The position numbers and the translations under genes are program-made. From Symploca sp. SIO2E6 (lineage in GTDB: Bacteria; Cyanobacteriota; Cyanobacteriia; Cyanobacteriales; Coleofasciculaceae): a DNA stretch of 32,047 nucleotides. Shown in pieces: positions 9,917-21,500 of this stretch (its first letter is position 1; every line of letters starts with the position of its first letter). The notes under the pieces were generated by a model. That model ran no database searches. It saw only the letters and a program-made list of their open reading frames with translations, and was not told the origin of the DNA. Location of the stretch: contig JAAHGR010000001.1 of NCBI GenBank assembly GCA_010672425.1, positions 1-32,047 on the forward strand. The letters are read 5' to 3'.

Positions 9917-11041
9917 GTGAACAATATACCTCCTCTTGATCTAAAGCGGCAATACCAAGTCATTGGTGCACAAGTCAGTGCTGCTGTTCAGGAAGTGTTA
10001 ACCTCTGGTTATTATATCGGTGGTTCTCCAGTAAAAAGTTTTGAGCAGCAATTTGCTGCTTACCTAGGTACTGCTGAAGGTGTCGGCTGCAACTCTGGCA
10101 CCGATGCTCTTTACTTGGCACTACGCGCCTTACAAATCGGACCTGGGGATGAGGTAATTACTACCTCCTTTACCTTTATTGCCACGGCTGAAGTGATTAC
10201 TGCTGTTGGCGCTAAGCCAGTTTTTGTCGATATCGATGCTGCTACCTTTAATCTGGATATCACCAAGATTGCAGGAGCCATTACTGAGAAAACTAAAGCG
10301 ATTATCCCAGTTCACCTGTTCGGGCAACCAGTGGATATGGATGCAATTATGAGTTTAGCCCAAGCTCATGATATTGTCGTGATTGAAGACTGTGCTCAAG
10401 CTGCTGGTGCTCGATGGCGGGGCAAAAAAGTAGGAAGCATCGGACATCTGGGCTGTTTTAGCTTCTTTCCTACCAAAAATTTGGGAGCCTGTGGCGATGG
10501 TGGTGCAGTGGTTACTAACGATGAGAACCTAGCAGCATCAATCCGTATGCTCAAAGCACATGGCAGTAACCAACGTTATTACCATGAAGCAACTGGCATC
10601 AACAGTCGCTTAGATGCTCTACAAGCAGCTATCCTGAGTATCAAGCTAGCTTACCTGGATCAGTGGAATGATGCTCGTCGTCAACTTGCTGCTACTTATC
10701 AGCAACTGTTGCAGCCTCTACCGGAAGTAGTAGTTCCCCAAGAAACCCCTAATGCTCATGCAGTTTGGAATCAATACACAATTCGCCTAACTAAAGATAG
10801 CAGCAGTAGCAGCGATCGGGATCAGGTACGTAACCAGCTACAGCAACGAGGTGTTATTTCTATGGTCTATTACCCAATTCCTTTGCACTTGCAGCCAGTT
10901 TACCAAAATTTAGGCTATCAACCTGGTGATTTGCCAGTAACTGAGCAAGTCTGTCATCAGGTATTGTCTTTACCAATGTTCCCAGAGTTGTCTTTGGAGG
11001 AACAGCAGCAGGTTGTCTATGCTCTGAAAGATTGTTTCTAG
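9917..11041 (+). CDS. DegT/DnrJ/EryC1/StrS family PLP-dependent aminotransferase
   Basis: PPLDLKRQYQ..GVGCNSGTDALYLAL..EDCAQAAGARWRGKKVGSIGHLGCFSFFPTKNLGACGDGGAVVTND (PLP-Lys motif); GTG start. Confidence 0.94.
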   Translation: MNNIPPLDLKRQYQVIGAQVSAAVQEVLTSGYYIGGSPVKSFEQQFAAYLGTAEGVGCNSGTDALYLALRALQIGPGDEVITTSFTFIATAEVITAVGAKPVFVDIDAATFNLDITKIAGAITEKTKAIIPVHLFGQPVDMDAIMSLAQAHDIVVIEDCAQAAGARWRGKKVGSIGHLGCFSFFPTKNLGACGDGGAVVTNDENLAASIRMLKAHGSNQRYYHEATGINSRLDALQAAILSIKLAYLDQWNDARRQLAATYQQLLQPLPEVVVPQETPNAHAVWNQYTIRLTKDSSSSSDRDQVRNQLQQRGVISMVYYPIPLHLQPVYQNLGYQPGDLPVTEQVCHQVLSLPMFPELSLEEQQQVVYALKDCF

Positions 11042-11143
11042 ATAAGTTTTCAAGGTTCTAAGAAAAGCTGACTCTGATTTTATGAGGAATCCGGATTTAT
11101 TTTAACAAGTCTGGTATTGATTATAAAATCGGAGGAAGCCGAA

Positions 11144-12208
11144 GTGAAACTTACATCTCAATACTACCGTAAATCTTTCCTATGGACTTGTTTGTCCGTC
11201 TTACTTTTAAATACTGGTATGACAACTAACGCGGCTCCAGTAAAACAAACAGACTACCTATATAACACTACAACTACTGCACAAGCAAGACCTGCGAATG
11301 CTGAGGCAATCTTCAAACAAGCGAAACAGGAGTTGCCAGAAGATTACTACGCGCTCTATCGGATTGTAGAGCGAATAGCTAGAGCGAATAAACTAGACTA
11401 TTCCCCTTGGCGTGTCTACATTTCCCCAGAATATGATGTTAATGCCTTTGCCGCTGATGTCAATTTGGTGGCATTTTATAGTGGGTTACTAGATCGATTA
11501 CACGGAGATGTCGATGCCATTGCTTGTGTCGTAGGTCATGAAATGGCACACCACATCAAAAATCATATCGCTGTGGGATCTGCTGAACGAGAACGTATTT
11601 TACAACAACTTCGAGCCGAAGCCATTGAGGAAGTTGCGGCTGAAGAAGAGGACTTACGCAACGATTTAGAAGAAATCGGTGTTAATGATTGGGTAGCAGG
11701 AAATGCAGGAATTTTATTAGAGGGTTTTTTAGGTGGTCGCCAAGGTGGTTTAATCGGAAATTTAGTTGGTAGTATATTTGGAGGAGGAAAGGAGCGTCGC
11801 GTGAAAGAGGCAGTCGCTCGGATTGATGAGATTTATGCACAGAAGGAGGCGCAGCGTTTACAGGAATGGCGCGAACTCAACCACCATCAAGAGTTTGAAT
11901 CCGATGAATTGGGCTACACTTATATGGTGCGAGCAGGGTTTAAACCCCAAGGATGCCAGACAGTAATGACGGTATTGAGTCGCCTAGGAGTGACGGCAAG
12001 TGATACTCACCCTGCAACTCCCGATAGAATTGCAGCAATCAATGGATTTGCTACCAAGTACTCCTATGATGTATTAGTAAATGAAGGTAAATCCAACCTT
12101 GCGGCGAGTTCTGTTCCTTTAAGCTACGGGCTATCAAGAGATAAGGTAACACTGCGGATTAACTCCCGACAAGGCAGCGGAGATATCGATTCTACTTTGC
12201 CTCAGTAA
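11144..12208 (+). CDS. M48 family metalloprotease, secreted or lipid-associated
   Basis: Zn motif CVVGHEMAHHIKNH; downstream ESDELGYTYMVRAGF; likely GTG start at 11144 with upstream GGAGG and a signal-like N-terminus (longer ORF from 11117). Confidence 0.9.
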   Translation: MKLTSQYYRKSFLWTCLSVLLLNTGMTTNAAPVKQTDYLYNTTTTAQARPANAEAIFKQAKQELPEDYYALYRIVERIARANKLDYSPWRVYISPEYDVNAFAADVNLVAFYSGLLDRLHGDVDAIACVVGHEMAHHIKNHIAVGSAERERILQQLRAEAIEEVAAEEEDLRNDLEEIGVNDWVAGNAGILLEGFLGGRQGGLIGNLVGSIFGGGKERRVKEAVARIDEIYAQKEAQRLQEWRELNHHQEFESDELGYTYMVRAGFKPQGCQTVMTVLSRLGVTASDTHPATPDRIAAINGFATKYSYDVLVNEGKSNLAASSVPLSYGLSRDKVTLRINSRQGSGDIDSTLPQ

Positions 12209-12407
12209 GTACCACATGCTAAATGGGGTCTGCTGAATAAGTCGATTGATTTGGGTTTTGAAGTAATGAGCATTATATATCTCCAGAAAAGAACCTGAAA
12301 CCCTTATATTACTTAAGGTCAATATTGAGTTTTTGGAGATGTCATTCATGTTAATCTCAAAATAGGCAACTCTCAGACTATTAGCGTTTGCCAAGGGAGC
12401 CTAGACT

Positions 12408-13037
12408 ATGTTTGCCCTCGTCTCACCAGAAAAAATTCACTTGCCTGTAGGCTCAGTATTACGATTACCTGCAACCTGGCAAGAGTATCAGACTTTGTCT
12501 GATATGCGAGGAGACGGTTCAATCCCGCGCCTGAAGTATCGCCATGGAGAAGTATTGCTGATGTCCCCTTTGCCTATCCATGGAAAAGATGCCCATTTAA
12601 TTGCCAGTATTGTCACAACCCTTTTGGATGCCGATGAACGAGAATATGATGCATTTACCCCTGTAACCATGACATTGCCAGAAGAAAGTGGCATTGAACC
12701 AGACTATTGCTTCTACATTGATAATTGGCAAGCGGTTTGCGGCAAAAAGCGAATTGATTGGCAAAACGATCCGCCTCCAGATTTAGTTATCGAAATTGAT
12801 GTCACCAGTTATTCCGACATAGAAGATTATCTTCCCTATCGGGTTCCTGAAGTCTGGCTACTGAAGAAGCAGAAACTATTAATTTATCAGCTGCAAGGTG
12901 TAAAATATCAACTTCAAACCCAAAGCCTCTACTTTCCAAGCTTTGATTTACAAAGTGCGATCGCAAGCTGTATCAACATTGCTTACCAACGCAATACTAG
13001 TGCGGCCATTCGGGATTTAAAGCAACACTTACAGTAA
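12408..13037 (+). CDS. Uma2 (DUF820) family putative endonuclease
   Basis: RLKYRHGEVLLMSPLPIHGKDAHLIASIV..EPDYCFYID..DPPPDLVIEIDVTSYSD..YRVPEVWL. Confidence 0.92.
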   Translation: MFALVSPEKIHLPVGSVLRLPATWQEYQTLSDMRGDGSIPRLKYRHGEVLLMSPLPIHGKDAHLIASIVTTLLDADEREYDAFTPVTMTLPEESGIEPDYCFYIDNWQAVCGKKRIDWQNDPPPDLVIEIDVTSYSDIEDYLPYRVPEVWLLKKQKLLIYQLQGVKYQLQTQSLYFPSFDLQSAIASCINIAYQRNTSAAIRDLKQHLQ

Positions 13038-13079
13038 TCAGTAATGAGTTTTACTTATTACTTATTCAGCAAACCCTAA

Positions 13080-13877
13080 TTAGGGCAAGCTATTGGGCTC
13101 AACCCCCAATTTTAACAGGCGATCGCGTAACTGTTGGATCGTAACTTCTGCATTATCTGCCCTTATTCGTTCTTGTTCTTTGGCAAGTCGCTCTTGTTCT
13201 TTGGCTCTTCGTTCTTGCTCAACTCTCTCCTCTGGTGTGGGAATCCAATTGCCCATGCTATCGTAAAAGCGCAACCACTTTCCTGTTACTTCCTCATAAC
13301 TCCCCTCCCATAAACCCAAACCCAATCCTAACTCTTCTAACCACAATCTTTCTTGGGATAGTTCTAATTCTTTATATTTCCCTGATTGCCACACAAAAGC
13401 GCGAAACTGATTTTTATAACGATCATAGATAACGTAATAAGGTACTTGTAGAATTTTTTCGTACACTTCCCATTTCGTTGGTGGTTTTTCCTTTTTGCGC
13501 TCCGTCAATCCTAAATCTTCGTCCTCTGTTCCAGGGGACAACAACTCCACCACCAAAAATGGAGTTACTTCTTCTTGCCACATTACATAGCTCAAGCGTA
13601 ATTCTTGCTGATTTCTACTCCGCTGAGCACCCAAGGCTAAGAACCAATCCGGTCGCTTGTACCGGGGATGCTCCGGATCGTAGTACAGATTGAGATCTTT
13701 GGCAATAAAATAGTCTTGAGAAGAGTAATTAGGAGATTGACAGGTATTTTTCAATAAATTCGGTTGAACATCATGAAATTCGTCCACTAAACCAGATTCC
13801 TCCGGGTCTTCGCTAGGTAGATCATACATGGTGGGCAAAGATTTTTGCCTGGATTGGGACGGTTGAAGTTGAACCAT
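13080..13877 (-). CDS. Uma2 (DUF820) family putative endonuclease
   Basis: DLNLYYDPEHPRYKRPDWFLALG..VVELLSPGTEDEDLG..KWEVYEKILQVPYYVIYDRY; charged coiled-coil C-terminus. Confidence 0.92.
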   Translation of the reverse strand: MVQLQPSQSRQKSLPTMYDLPSEDPEESGLVDEFHDVQPNLLKNTCQSPNYSSQDYFIAKDLNLYYDPEHPRYKRPDWFLALGAQRSRNQQELRLSYVMWQEEVTPFLVVELLSPGTEDEDLGLTERKKEKPPTKWEVYEKILQVPYYVIYDRYKNQFRAFVWQSGKYKELELSQERLWLEELGLGLGLWEGSYEEVTGKWLRFYDSMGNWIPTPEERVEQERRAKEQERLAKEQERIRADNAEVTIQQLRDRLLKLGVEPNSLP

Positions 13878-13986
13878 GATTAGGTCTTAGGTGTTAGATA
13901 GTTTATATGCGCACACCTTCTCCATTGTTCATGATATTAGCAAAAAGTAATTGGGATTGCAAGCAATTGGCACTCTTGCAATCCAA

Positions 13987-14097
13987 GTACTGGCGCGACA
14001 CAGCTAAAATGGTGGAATAGGAAATCGACGGCTTCCTTGTCAAATAAGGGTTTGAGCCAAAATCTATTCAATCATTTTAAGTGTGTCACGCCAGTAC
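13987..14097. mobile_element. MITE-like element, TA-flanked, about 34-bp terminal inverted repeats (29/34 match)
   Basis: GTACTGGCGCGACACAGCTAAAATGGTGGAATAG versus the reverse complement of the right end, GTACTGGCGTGACACACTTAAAATGATTGAATAG. Confidence 0.75.
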
Positions 14098-14144
14098 AAT
14101 TCACCCTTAAACAGAAGGATTTAGGGGCTCGTGATCGTTTGAAT

Positions 14145-14172
14145 TCTAAAATCTAAAATCTAAAATCTAAAA
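14145..14172. repeat. 4 x heptamer TCTAAAA
   Basis: Read directly. Confidence 0.9.
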
Positions 14173-14278
14173 TCTCTCTGGTCATATCAAGGAATTTAGG
14201 CATCCTATATTCATTTATAGTTTTTCAAGAGCTCCCCAGGAGCGCTTCGCCAACGCCCCTACAGAACTCCAAAAGTGT

Positions 14279-15028
14279 TTAAACTTTAACGCGGTTAGGA
14301 GAAACTGCGGCTAAGGCTTCTACTAAACTACGAACAGCAGCAACCATTGCCACTTCGTTACCCAATTGATTGATAGCAGAACCGACACCAACACCCTTGG
14401 CACCAGCGGCAATTGCCATTGGTGCTGTTACATTCGATAAACCGGAAGCACATAGTACTGGTACAGTGACAACACGGGAAATTTCATAAGTTGCGGCTAG
14501 GGTGGGTGCAGCTTTTTCAATTAAACCTAATGTTCCCGCTGAACGGGGCTTGCTGCTGGTGCCGCCTTCGGTTTGAATAATATCAGCACCTGCTTTTACT
14601 AACTCTTCGGCTAGTTCCACTTGTTGATCTAACTGAAGAATGTGGGGAACGGTAACAGATAGGGTGATGTCAGGTAGAAGTGATCGCGTTTCCTTGGTCA
14701 ATGCTAGTATTTCTTCTGCTTCAAACCGGCGTCCCTGAGCGTAAAAGCTATCAAAGTTACCAATTTCGATCAGATCAGCACCGGCTTGGGTAGCCATCAC
14801 AAACTGTTTTGGTTCCACTGCTGATACACAAATTGGTAAATTAGTCAACTCTCGTGCTAACTTTACCAAAGCTGGAGCAGCAGCGATATCTACAAAACTA
14901 GCACCACCTCGATCAGCTGCTTGGATAGTAGCAGCAACACGCTTGGGGTCAAAATTATTCAAGCCGCTGATGACTTTGAGCACTTGACCCTGATCAAATA
15001 CTTGCTGTAGTTGAGGATGCATAATCAT
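14279..15028 (-). CDS. DUF561 / Ycf23-like protein (TIM-barrel)
   Basis: VLKVISGLNNFDPKRVAATIQAADRGGASFVDIAAAPALVKLAREL..QTEGGTSSKP..VLCASGLSNVTAPMAIAAGAKGVGVGSAIN. Confidence 0.88.
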   Translation of the reverse strand: MIMHPQLQQVFDQGQVLKVISGLNNFDPKRVAATIQAADRGGASFVDIAAAPALVKLARELTNLPICVSAVEPKQFVMATQAGADLIEIGNFDSFYAQGRRFEAEEILALTKETRSLLPDITLSVTVPHILQLDQQVELAEELVKAGADIIQTEGGTSSKPRSAGTLGLIEKAAPTLAATYEISRVVTVPVLCASGLSNVTAPMAIAAGAKGVGVGSAINQLGNEVAMVAAVRSLVEALAAVSPNRVKV

Positions 15029-15234
15029 ACATTATTCAGACTGACAAGTGAATAGTGTACAGTTTAGGGGAGAAACAACAAACAGCAAAAAGAAGGGAAC
15101 ATAATATTGAGCAACTAATACTACATATATACTGATAACGTAAGTTGCTAGTTACAAGTATCAGCGTGTTGAGATCCCCCCTAACCCCCCTTAACAAGGG
15201 GGGGACCGGATTTCAAGTCCCCCGTGGAACTAAA

Positions 15235-15421
15235 AGCCTAGCATCCTCTGGCGAACCGTGGAAGTCAAAGCGTAGTATCGTCCGGCGAACCGTGGAAGTC
15301 AAAGCGTAGTATCGTCCGGCGAACCGTGGAAGTCAAAGCGTAGTATCGTCCGGCGAACCGTGGAAGTCAAAGCGTAGTATCGTCCGGCGAACCGTGGAAG
15401 TCAAAGCGTAGTATCGTCCGG
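15235..15421. repeat. 34-bp tandem repeat, about 5 copies (AAGCGTAGTATCGTCCGGCGAACCGTGGAAGTCA)
   Basis: GGCGAACC starts at 15250, 15284, 15318, 15352 and 15386, exactly 34-bp spacing; first copy diverged. Confidence 0.93.
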
Positions 15422-15435
15422 CTTCCCCCTTTCAA

Positions 15436-15500
15436 AGGGGGACGGGAGGGGGATTCCAAGGGGGACGGGAGGGGGATTCCAAGGGAGACGGGAGGGGGAT
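15436..15500. repeat. 23-bp tandem repeat, 3 copies (GACGGGAGGGGGATTCCAAGGGG)
   Basis: GACGGGAG starts at 15441, 15464 and 15487. Confidence 0.85.
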
Positions 15501-15573
15501 CTACTAATAACTAGCAACTTGGGTTAATAGCAAGCCATATATCCATCATCTACAGGTGCAAGGAGCACAATTA

Positions 15574-18500
15574 ATGACGGATAATCCCCAGAATCAACCA
15601 CCAGAGTCCAATTCTACTAATCCAGAATCAGCAGTTGTCCCCAACAGGGTACTACGCTTCCCCCTACGACGTATTTTAATCGGTTCGTTGGTGGTAGTCG
15701 TCGTTGGTATTGGGGGTGGTATCGTTGGCGCTTTGATTTTTATTCAACAAATGCTCTCACCCTTGGTGGAGAAGGATTTGACCCGTTTACTGGATCGTCC
15801 CGTGGAGATTGGGGAGGTAGAAAGCTTCTCTATTAATGGTTTGCGCTTTGGTGCTGCTGCTTTGCCTGCAACCGCGACGGATTCGGATCGAGCTACGATT
15901 GAGGCAGTGCAGGTGGCCTTTAACCCGGTGAAACTCCTGTTTAATCGTATCCTAGAACTGGATATCACTCTGATTAATCCGGATCTCTATGTGGAGCAGG
16001 ATGCTAACGGTGTCTGGATGGCGACGAAAATTAAGGAGTCGGGAGAAGAGGGGCTGCTGAAGGTTGAGGTGGGGAAAATCCGAGTGCGTAATGCTGATGT
16101 GGTCTTAGTGCCTCTGGGTAATCGGGGTAATCCTAATGATCCTGTGGCGGTTGTTGTGCCTCACGGTAAGGTGACATTGTTGGAGGATGGCAAGCGACTG
16201 CGTTTTGATGTCGAGGGTCAGCTGGTGAATGGGGGGGATTTCACTCTTAAGGGGGAGGACTATCGTCCCACGGAGTCAACTAATGTGATGGTTTCGGCTC
16301 AGGATGTAGAGGTGATGGAGGCGGGTAGGCTGATTCAGTTACCCTTGATACTGCAAGCTGGTCAAGCCTCTGGCAATGTGGAGTTGCAGTTACGACCTAA
16401 TCAACCTTTGGGGTTGTTTGGTGTCTTAAAGATTAAAGATTTGACAACACAAATAGCTCAGTTGCCTCAGCCTTTTAGTAAGAGCAATGGCCTGTTGCGT
16501 TTTCAGGGAACGAAGGTTGGCTTGGATCGGGTTACGGGAGAATTTGGTAAGATTCTCGGTGAGGTTAATGGTGTCCTTGATACGGAGGGGGAGTTTAACC
16601 TGGCGGTACAAACCCAACCGGTGACGGTGAAGCAGGCTTGGGAAACTTTGAAGCTGAATAAGTTGCCGGTGCCGGTGGTGGGTAAGGTGAAGACGGATTT
16701 GCAAGTAACTGGACCGGTAGATCAACCGATCGTTTCTGGTAAACTGGTTAATACTAATGTTACTAAAGTCGATAAGGTTGATTTTGACAAGGTTAGTGCG
16801 GATTTTCGGTTAACGACTGCTGACCAAAAGTTGCAGGTTAATGAGTTACAGGCACAACCAACGGCTGGCGGCTTGGTGAAGGGTAAGGGAGAAGTTGGTT
16901 TAGGGAAGAACTCGAATTTAGTCTTCGCTCTTCAGGCTAACCAAATTCCAGGAGACGCGATCGCTTCCCTCTATGATATTAAGTTACCCCTGCCCCTAGG
17001 ACCAGTTTCTGGTAAAACGCAAGTAGTAGTGCCTCTGGCGAATAGCCAGAATTATCGTGCCGAGGGTAGTGCGAATCTTAACCTGGCTGGTGGTTCTGTG
17101 CAACTGTCGAATCTACAGGTAGCCGGGGGACGTTGGCAAGGGTTAGCACAGTTGCAAAATCTGGCTTTGAGTCAGCTGACACCGGATCTGCCACCGAAAT
17201 TTGAGGGACGCTTCACTGGTGCCTTTAATCTGGCAGGGACTCTGGCTTCTTTTAAACCAGAAGATATTACTGCTATTGGTGCTGGTAACCTGAATGTGGT
17301 GGGTGGCTTAGTCAGTTTAACTAATGTGCAGCTGCAACAGGGTCGAGTTTCTTCCCTGGTAAGGGCTTCTGGTATAAAATTAGAGCGTCTTGCTGAAGTA
17401 CCACCCCAATGGCGCAGTCCAGTCGATGGTCAGTTCAATTTAGTTGCAGATCTAGATGACTTGACTTTATCCGGGATTAGTGGTAAAGGTTCTGGTAGAA
17501 TCAATCTTGCTGGTGGTCGGGTCATCGCTAATGAAATCCAGTTATCCCGTGGTCGTTGGCAAGGGGTGGTACAGGCAACTAGTTTGGACTTAGGGCGTCT
17601 GACCCCGGAGATACCACCAACTTTAAAGGGGCCTTTCAGTGGTACATTTCAGGTAGCGGGTAGTCTGGAAGATCTCTCACCGAAGACCATTACTGCTATT
17701 GGTGGTGGTAGGCTAAATGTAGCGGGAGGTGTAATCAGAGCCTCTAATTTTAGGTTAGCAGCAGGACGTTGGCGGAGTAATGTAGAAGCTAGTCGGGTGA
17801 CTCTGGAAAGATTAGTACCGGAACTTCCCCCTCAAATCAAAGGACCTTTCAGTGGTAGCTTCCAAGCTTCTGGCAATATCGAGGAAATCTCACCGAAGGC
17901 GATTAATGCTGTTGGTGGTGGTAGCCTGAATATTGCAGGAGGTACTGTGAGACTCTCCAACTTGAAGTTAGCCGCAGGCAATTGGCGGACTAATGCAGCA
18001 GCGGATCGGGTAATATTGGGTAGCTTAGTACCTCAACTTCCCCCTCAATTTAACGGACTCTTCAGTGGTAGTTTCCAAGCTACGGGTGAGATCGATCGCA
18101 TCTTGCCGGATCAAATTAAGGCTACTGGTGGTGGTAATCTGAATGTGGCAGGAGGTGTGCTGGGATTCTCCGACTTGAACTTAGTAGCAGGGAATTGGCA
18201 AACTAAGGTAGCCGCCAACAGGGTGAGAGTCGGCAGTTTAGTACCCCAGTTACCACCTCAATTCAATGGACTCTTCACCGGTAGCTTCCAAGCTTCCGGC
18301 AAGATCGACCAAATCGCCCCCGATACTATTAATGCTACTGGTGGTGGTAACCTTAACCTAGCGGGAGCCACTCTCCAAGCCTCGAACTTGAACTTAGTAG
18401 CAGGCAATTGGCGGACTAACGTTACAGCTAATGGTGTCAGCTTAGGTAGTTTAGCACCCCAGTTACCTCCTCAATTCAGCGGTCCTTTCACTGGTACCTT

Positions 18501-21500
18501 CCTCGCTTCCGGCAATATTAACGATATCTCCCCCAATACCATCAGTGCTGCTGGTAGTGGTAGCCTCAAGGTAGCAGGAGGTACCCTGAGGGCAACTCAA
18601 CTTAGCCTTAATTATGGTAACTTACAGGCATTAGTAGAACCAAATGGTATTCAGTTAAGCAGCTTTTCCCCCGATCTTGTTGGTAGTTTAGGTGGTAGGG
18701 TTAAGGTATCTGGTAGTATCCGCAATCCCACACCAGTGGCTCTTGGACAATCCTTACGTGCCGAAGGTATACTCAATTTTAGTCAAGGATTGGCTGTCAT
18801 CCCAGGACCTCTGGCTACAGAATTTCGTTGGACTGGGGAAGGGATAGAATTACAACAGGCTCAAGCACCAGGATTAGCGGCTAGGGGTTTTATTGGGGTG
18901 AATGTCGCTACTCTCACCAATCAACCGGGTTCATTAGCAGCTATCAATAATTTGGATTTGGATGTAACGGCAACAGATTTGAATTTAGCGAAACTGCCGC
19001 TTCCCGCCGCTGACTTTAAGGTAGTGGGTTTAGCGGATTTTGCTGGTAAGATTGCTGGTACTCCCACAGCTCCCGATGTTAATGGTAAACTAGCCTTAAA
19101 GGATTTTGCCATTGATGGTCTCAAATTTGACCCCCTACTCACTGGTACCGTAGCAGCAGTACCAGGAACAGGAGTAAACTTACAGTTGGCAGGAACAACT
19201 AGGGAGGATCAGATTCAGCTGGCTCTCGACTCCAACTATCAGCCAGTTTCCTTCTATATCCAGGGAAGGCAGCTGTTTGCTGAAGGTAGTAGTCAGGAAG
19301 AGGAATTATTAGCAGTTGCTAAAGGTACCAGGCAAGGGGAAATCCTTTCCGTAGAAGCAGAAAACTTCCCCATCGGTTTCCTCAAAGAAGTCACACCCCT
19401 ACCTGCACCCATTGCCTCCCAACCCCTCTCCGGCAAACTTTCCGGCGATTTAGCCGTCAACCTCAACAACTTTGGTATTGAGGGAAATGTCGAGATTGCT
19501 GAACCGATCTTTGGTACTCTCCGAGGGGATATCTTTAGTGCCAAGTTAGCCTATCAACCCAACGGCAACATTGCTCTCACCGATGGGAAATTCCAAAAAG
19601 AGAACCGGGAGTACCTCCTTGCCGGTAACTTCATCCCCACTACCCAAGGTCCAGAATTTGCTGGTAAACTCCAGGTAGTCCAAGGAGAATTGCAGGATGT
19701 CCTTACTGCCCTGCAATTCTTCGACTTGCCGGATCTCAATCGCCCCGGGTTATTTCCTAGCTATGACGGAGCTGCCGACCTTAACATTGTACCAGTAGGT
19801 TCTCCAGAAAGTTCCCTACAAAACCAACTCCGGCGTCTAGCGGAAATCGAGCAACTCCTCAAGCGACAGCGGCAACAACGGGAAGAAGCTTCCCCCCTAC
19901 CAGAATTTGCCCAAGCTACAGGTAGCTTCACCGGTACAGTCAACCTCAATGCTTCTCCAGCCGCTGGCATCCAAGCAGATTTTGACCTGGCGGGGGAAGA
20001 TTGGCAATGGGGTGACTACAGCGCTCAAACTATGGTTGCCAAAGGGGAATTCCAAAATGGTGTACTCACCCTCCTACCATTCCGCTTAGCCTCAGGAGAA
20101 AGTTTAGCCAGCTTCTCCGGTAGTATCGGCGGGGAAAACCAATCCGGTCAGTTACAATTAGGTAATCTACCGGTGGCTCAAGTGCGAAGCTTGCTAGAAG
20201 AATTTGTGGAGTTACCCCCTGCCGTCGGCTTTGGTGGCTTAATCAATGCTACGGCAACCCTTTCCGGTAGTATCAGTAATCCCCAAGCTAGAGGGGAAGT
20301 AAGAATTAGCGATGCTACCTTAAACCAGGAGGATGTGGAAGAAGTAAAAGGAGGCTTTAACTATAGTAATGCTCGCCTCAACTTTGGTACTACCATCCGC
20401 CTCGTTGCCGATGCTGAACCCTTAAGTATCGAAGGCAGTATTCCCTACCAATTACCCGTTGCTACCGTAGCACCAGAATCCAAGAACCTCAGCCTCAACA
20501 TCGATGTAGAAAACGAAGGATTAGCCTTATTAAACCTGTTAGTGGGGCGTCAAGTTGCCTGGGTAAAAGGGGAAGGTACCGGAGATGTCAAATTATCGAT
20601 TAATGGTATCTATGACCAAGCAACTAATCAAACCGAAGCCCTAATCGCCCAAGGGACAGCTGTAGTCAACAATGCTACCATTAAAGCCCAAGCTCTACCA
20701 GAACCTTTAACTAACGTTACCGGTAACGTCGCCTTCAACTTAGACCGCATTGAAGTTGTAGACTTAGAAGCTAACTATGGTGGCGGTAAAATTACCGCCT
20801 TAGGAACTATCCCCATTAATCAACCCACTCCCCAAGAAAATCCCCTAACTGTAAATATAGGAGAACTAGAAATCAATCTCAAAGGTATTTACAGCGGCGG
20901 TGTTCAAGGGGGAGTAGTAGTAGCTGGTACTGCCCTAAGTCCAGTTATTAGTGGTGAATTGGACTTGTTTGATGGTCAAGTAAAACTAGCAGAAGAGCGT
21001 CAGCCAACCACCACAGATGATGCTACGACTAACTCTCCCATTCAGTTTAATAACTTAAAACTATTATTAGCTCGCAACATCCAAATTAGGCAAGACCCTC
21101 TCCTCAATTTCCTTGCCTCCGGCAACCTAATTCTCAACGGCTCTTTAGATCAGATCCTTCCCCAAGGTATCATTGCCCTAGACAGAGGTCAAGTCAATCT
21201 CTTTACCACCCAATTCCGCTTAGATAGACGCTACGAAAATACAGCTATCTTCACTCCCAATCAAGGATTCAACCCCGATTTAGATATACAGTTAGTAGCA
21301 TCGGTACAAGAAACCAATAGATTGCGCCGTTTAGGTAGTACCGCTGCCGTCGGTAGTCTCTCCACAGAGATTAGTGACGACTTCTTAACCAGCGATTTTG
21401 GCAGTAGTCAAACTGTTCGCATTCAAGCTAAAGTACAAGGACCGGCTGATGAATTAGTAGAATCTTTAAGGGGAACCGAAGACCAATTTAACGAGAGTCT

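Larger units (their letters stand above)
15138..15524. mobile_element. MITE-like repeat island with nested inverted repeats and two internal tandem arrays
   Basis: Outer arms AAGTTGCTAGTTA (15142-15154) / TAACTAGCAACTT (15508-15520); inner arms AGATCCCCC (15172-15180) / GGGGGATCT (15494-15502). Confidence 0.7.

Noticed and set aside
15235-15421. Possible CRISPR array (34-bp repeats)
   Set aside because: Units are directly contiguous and identical with no spacers; it is a tandem repeat.
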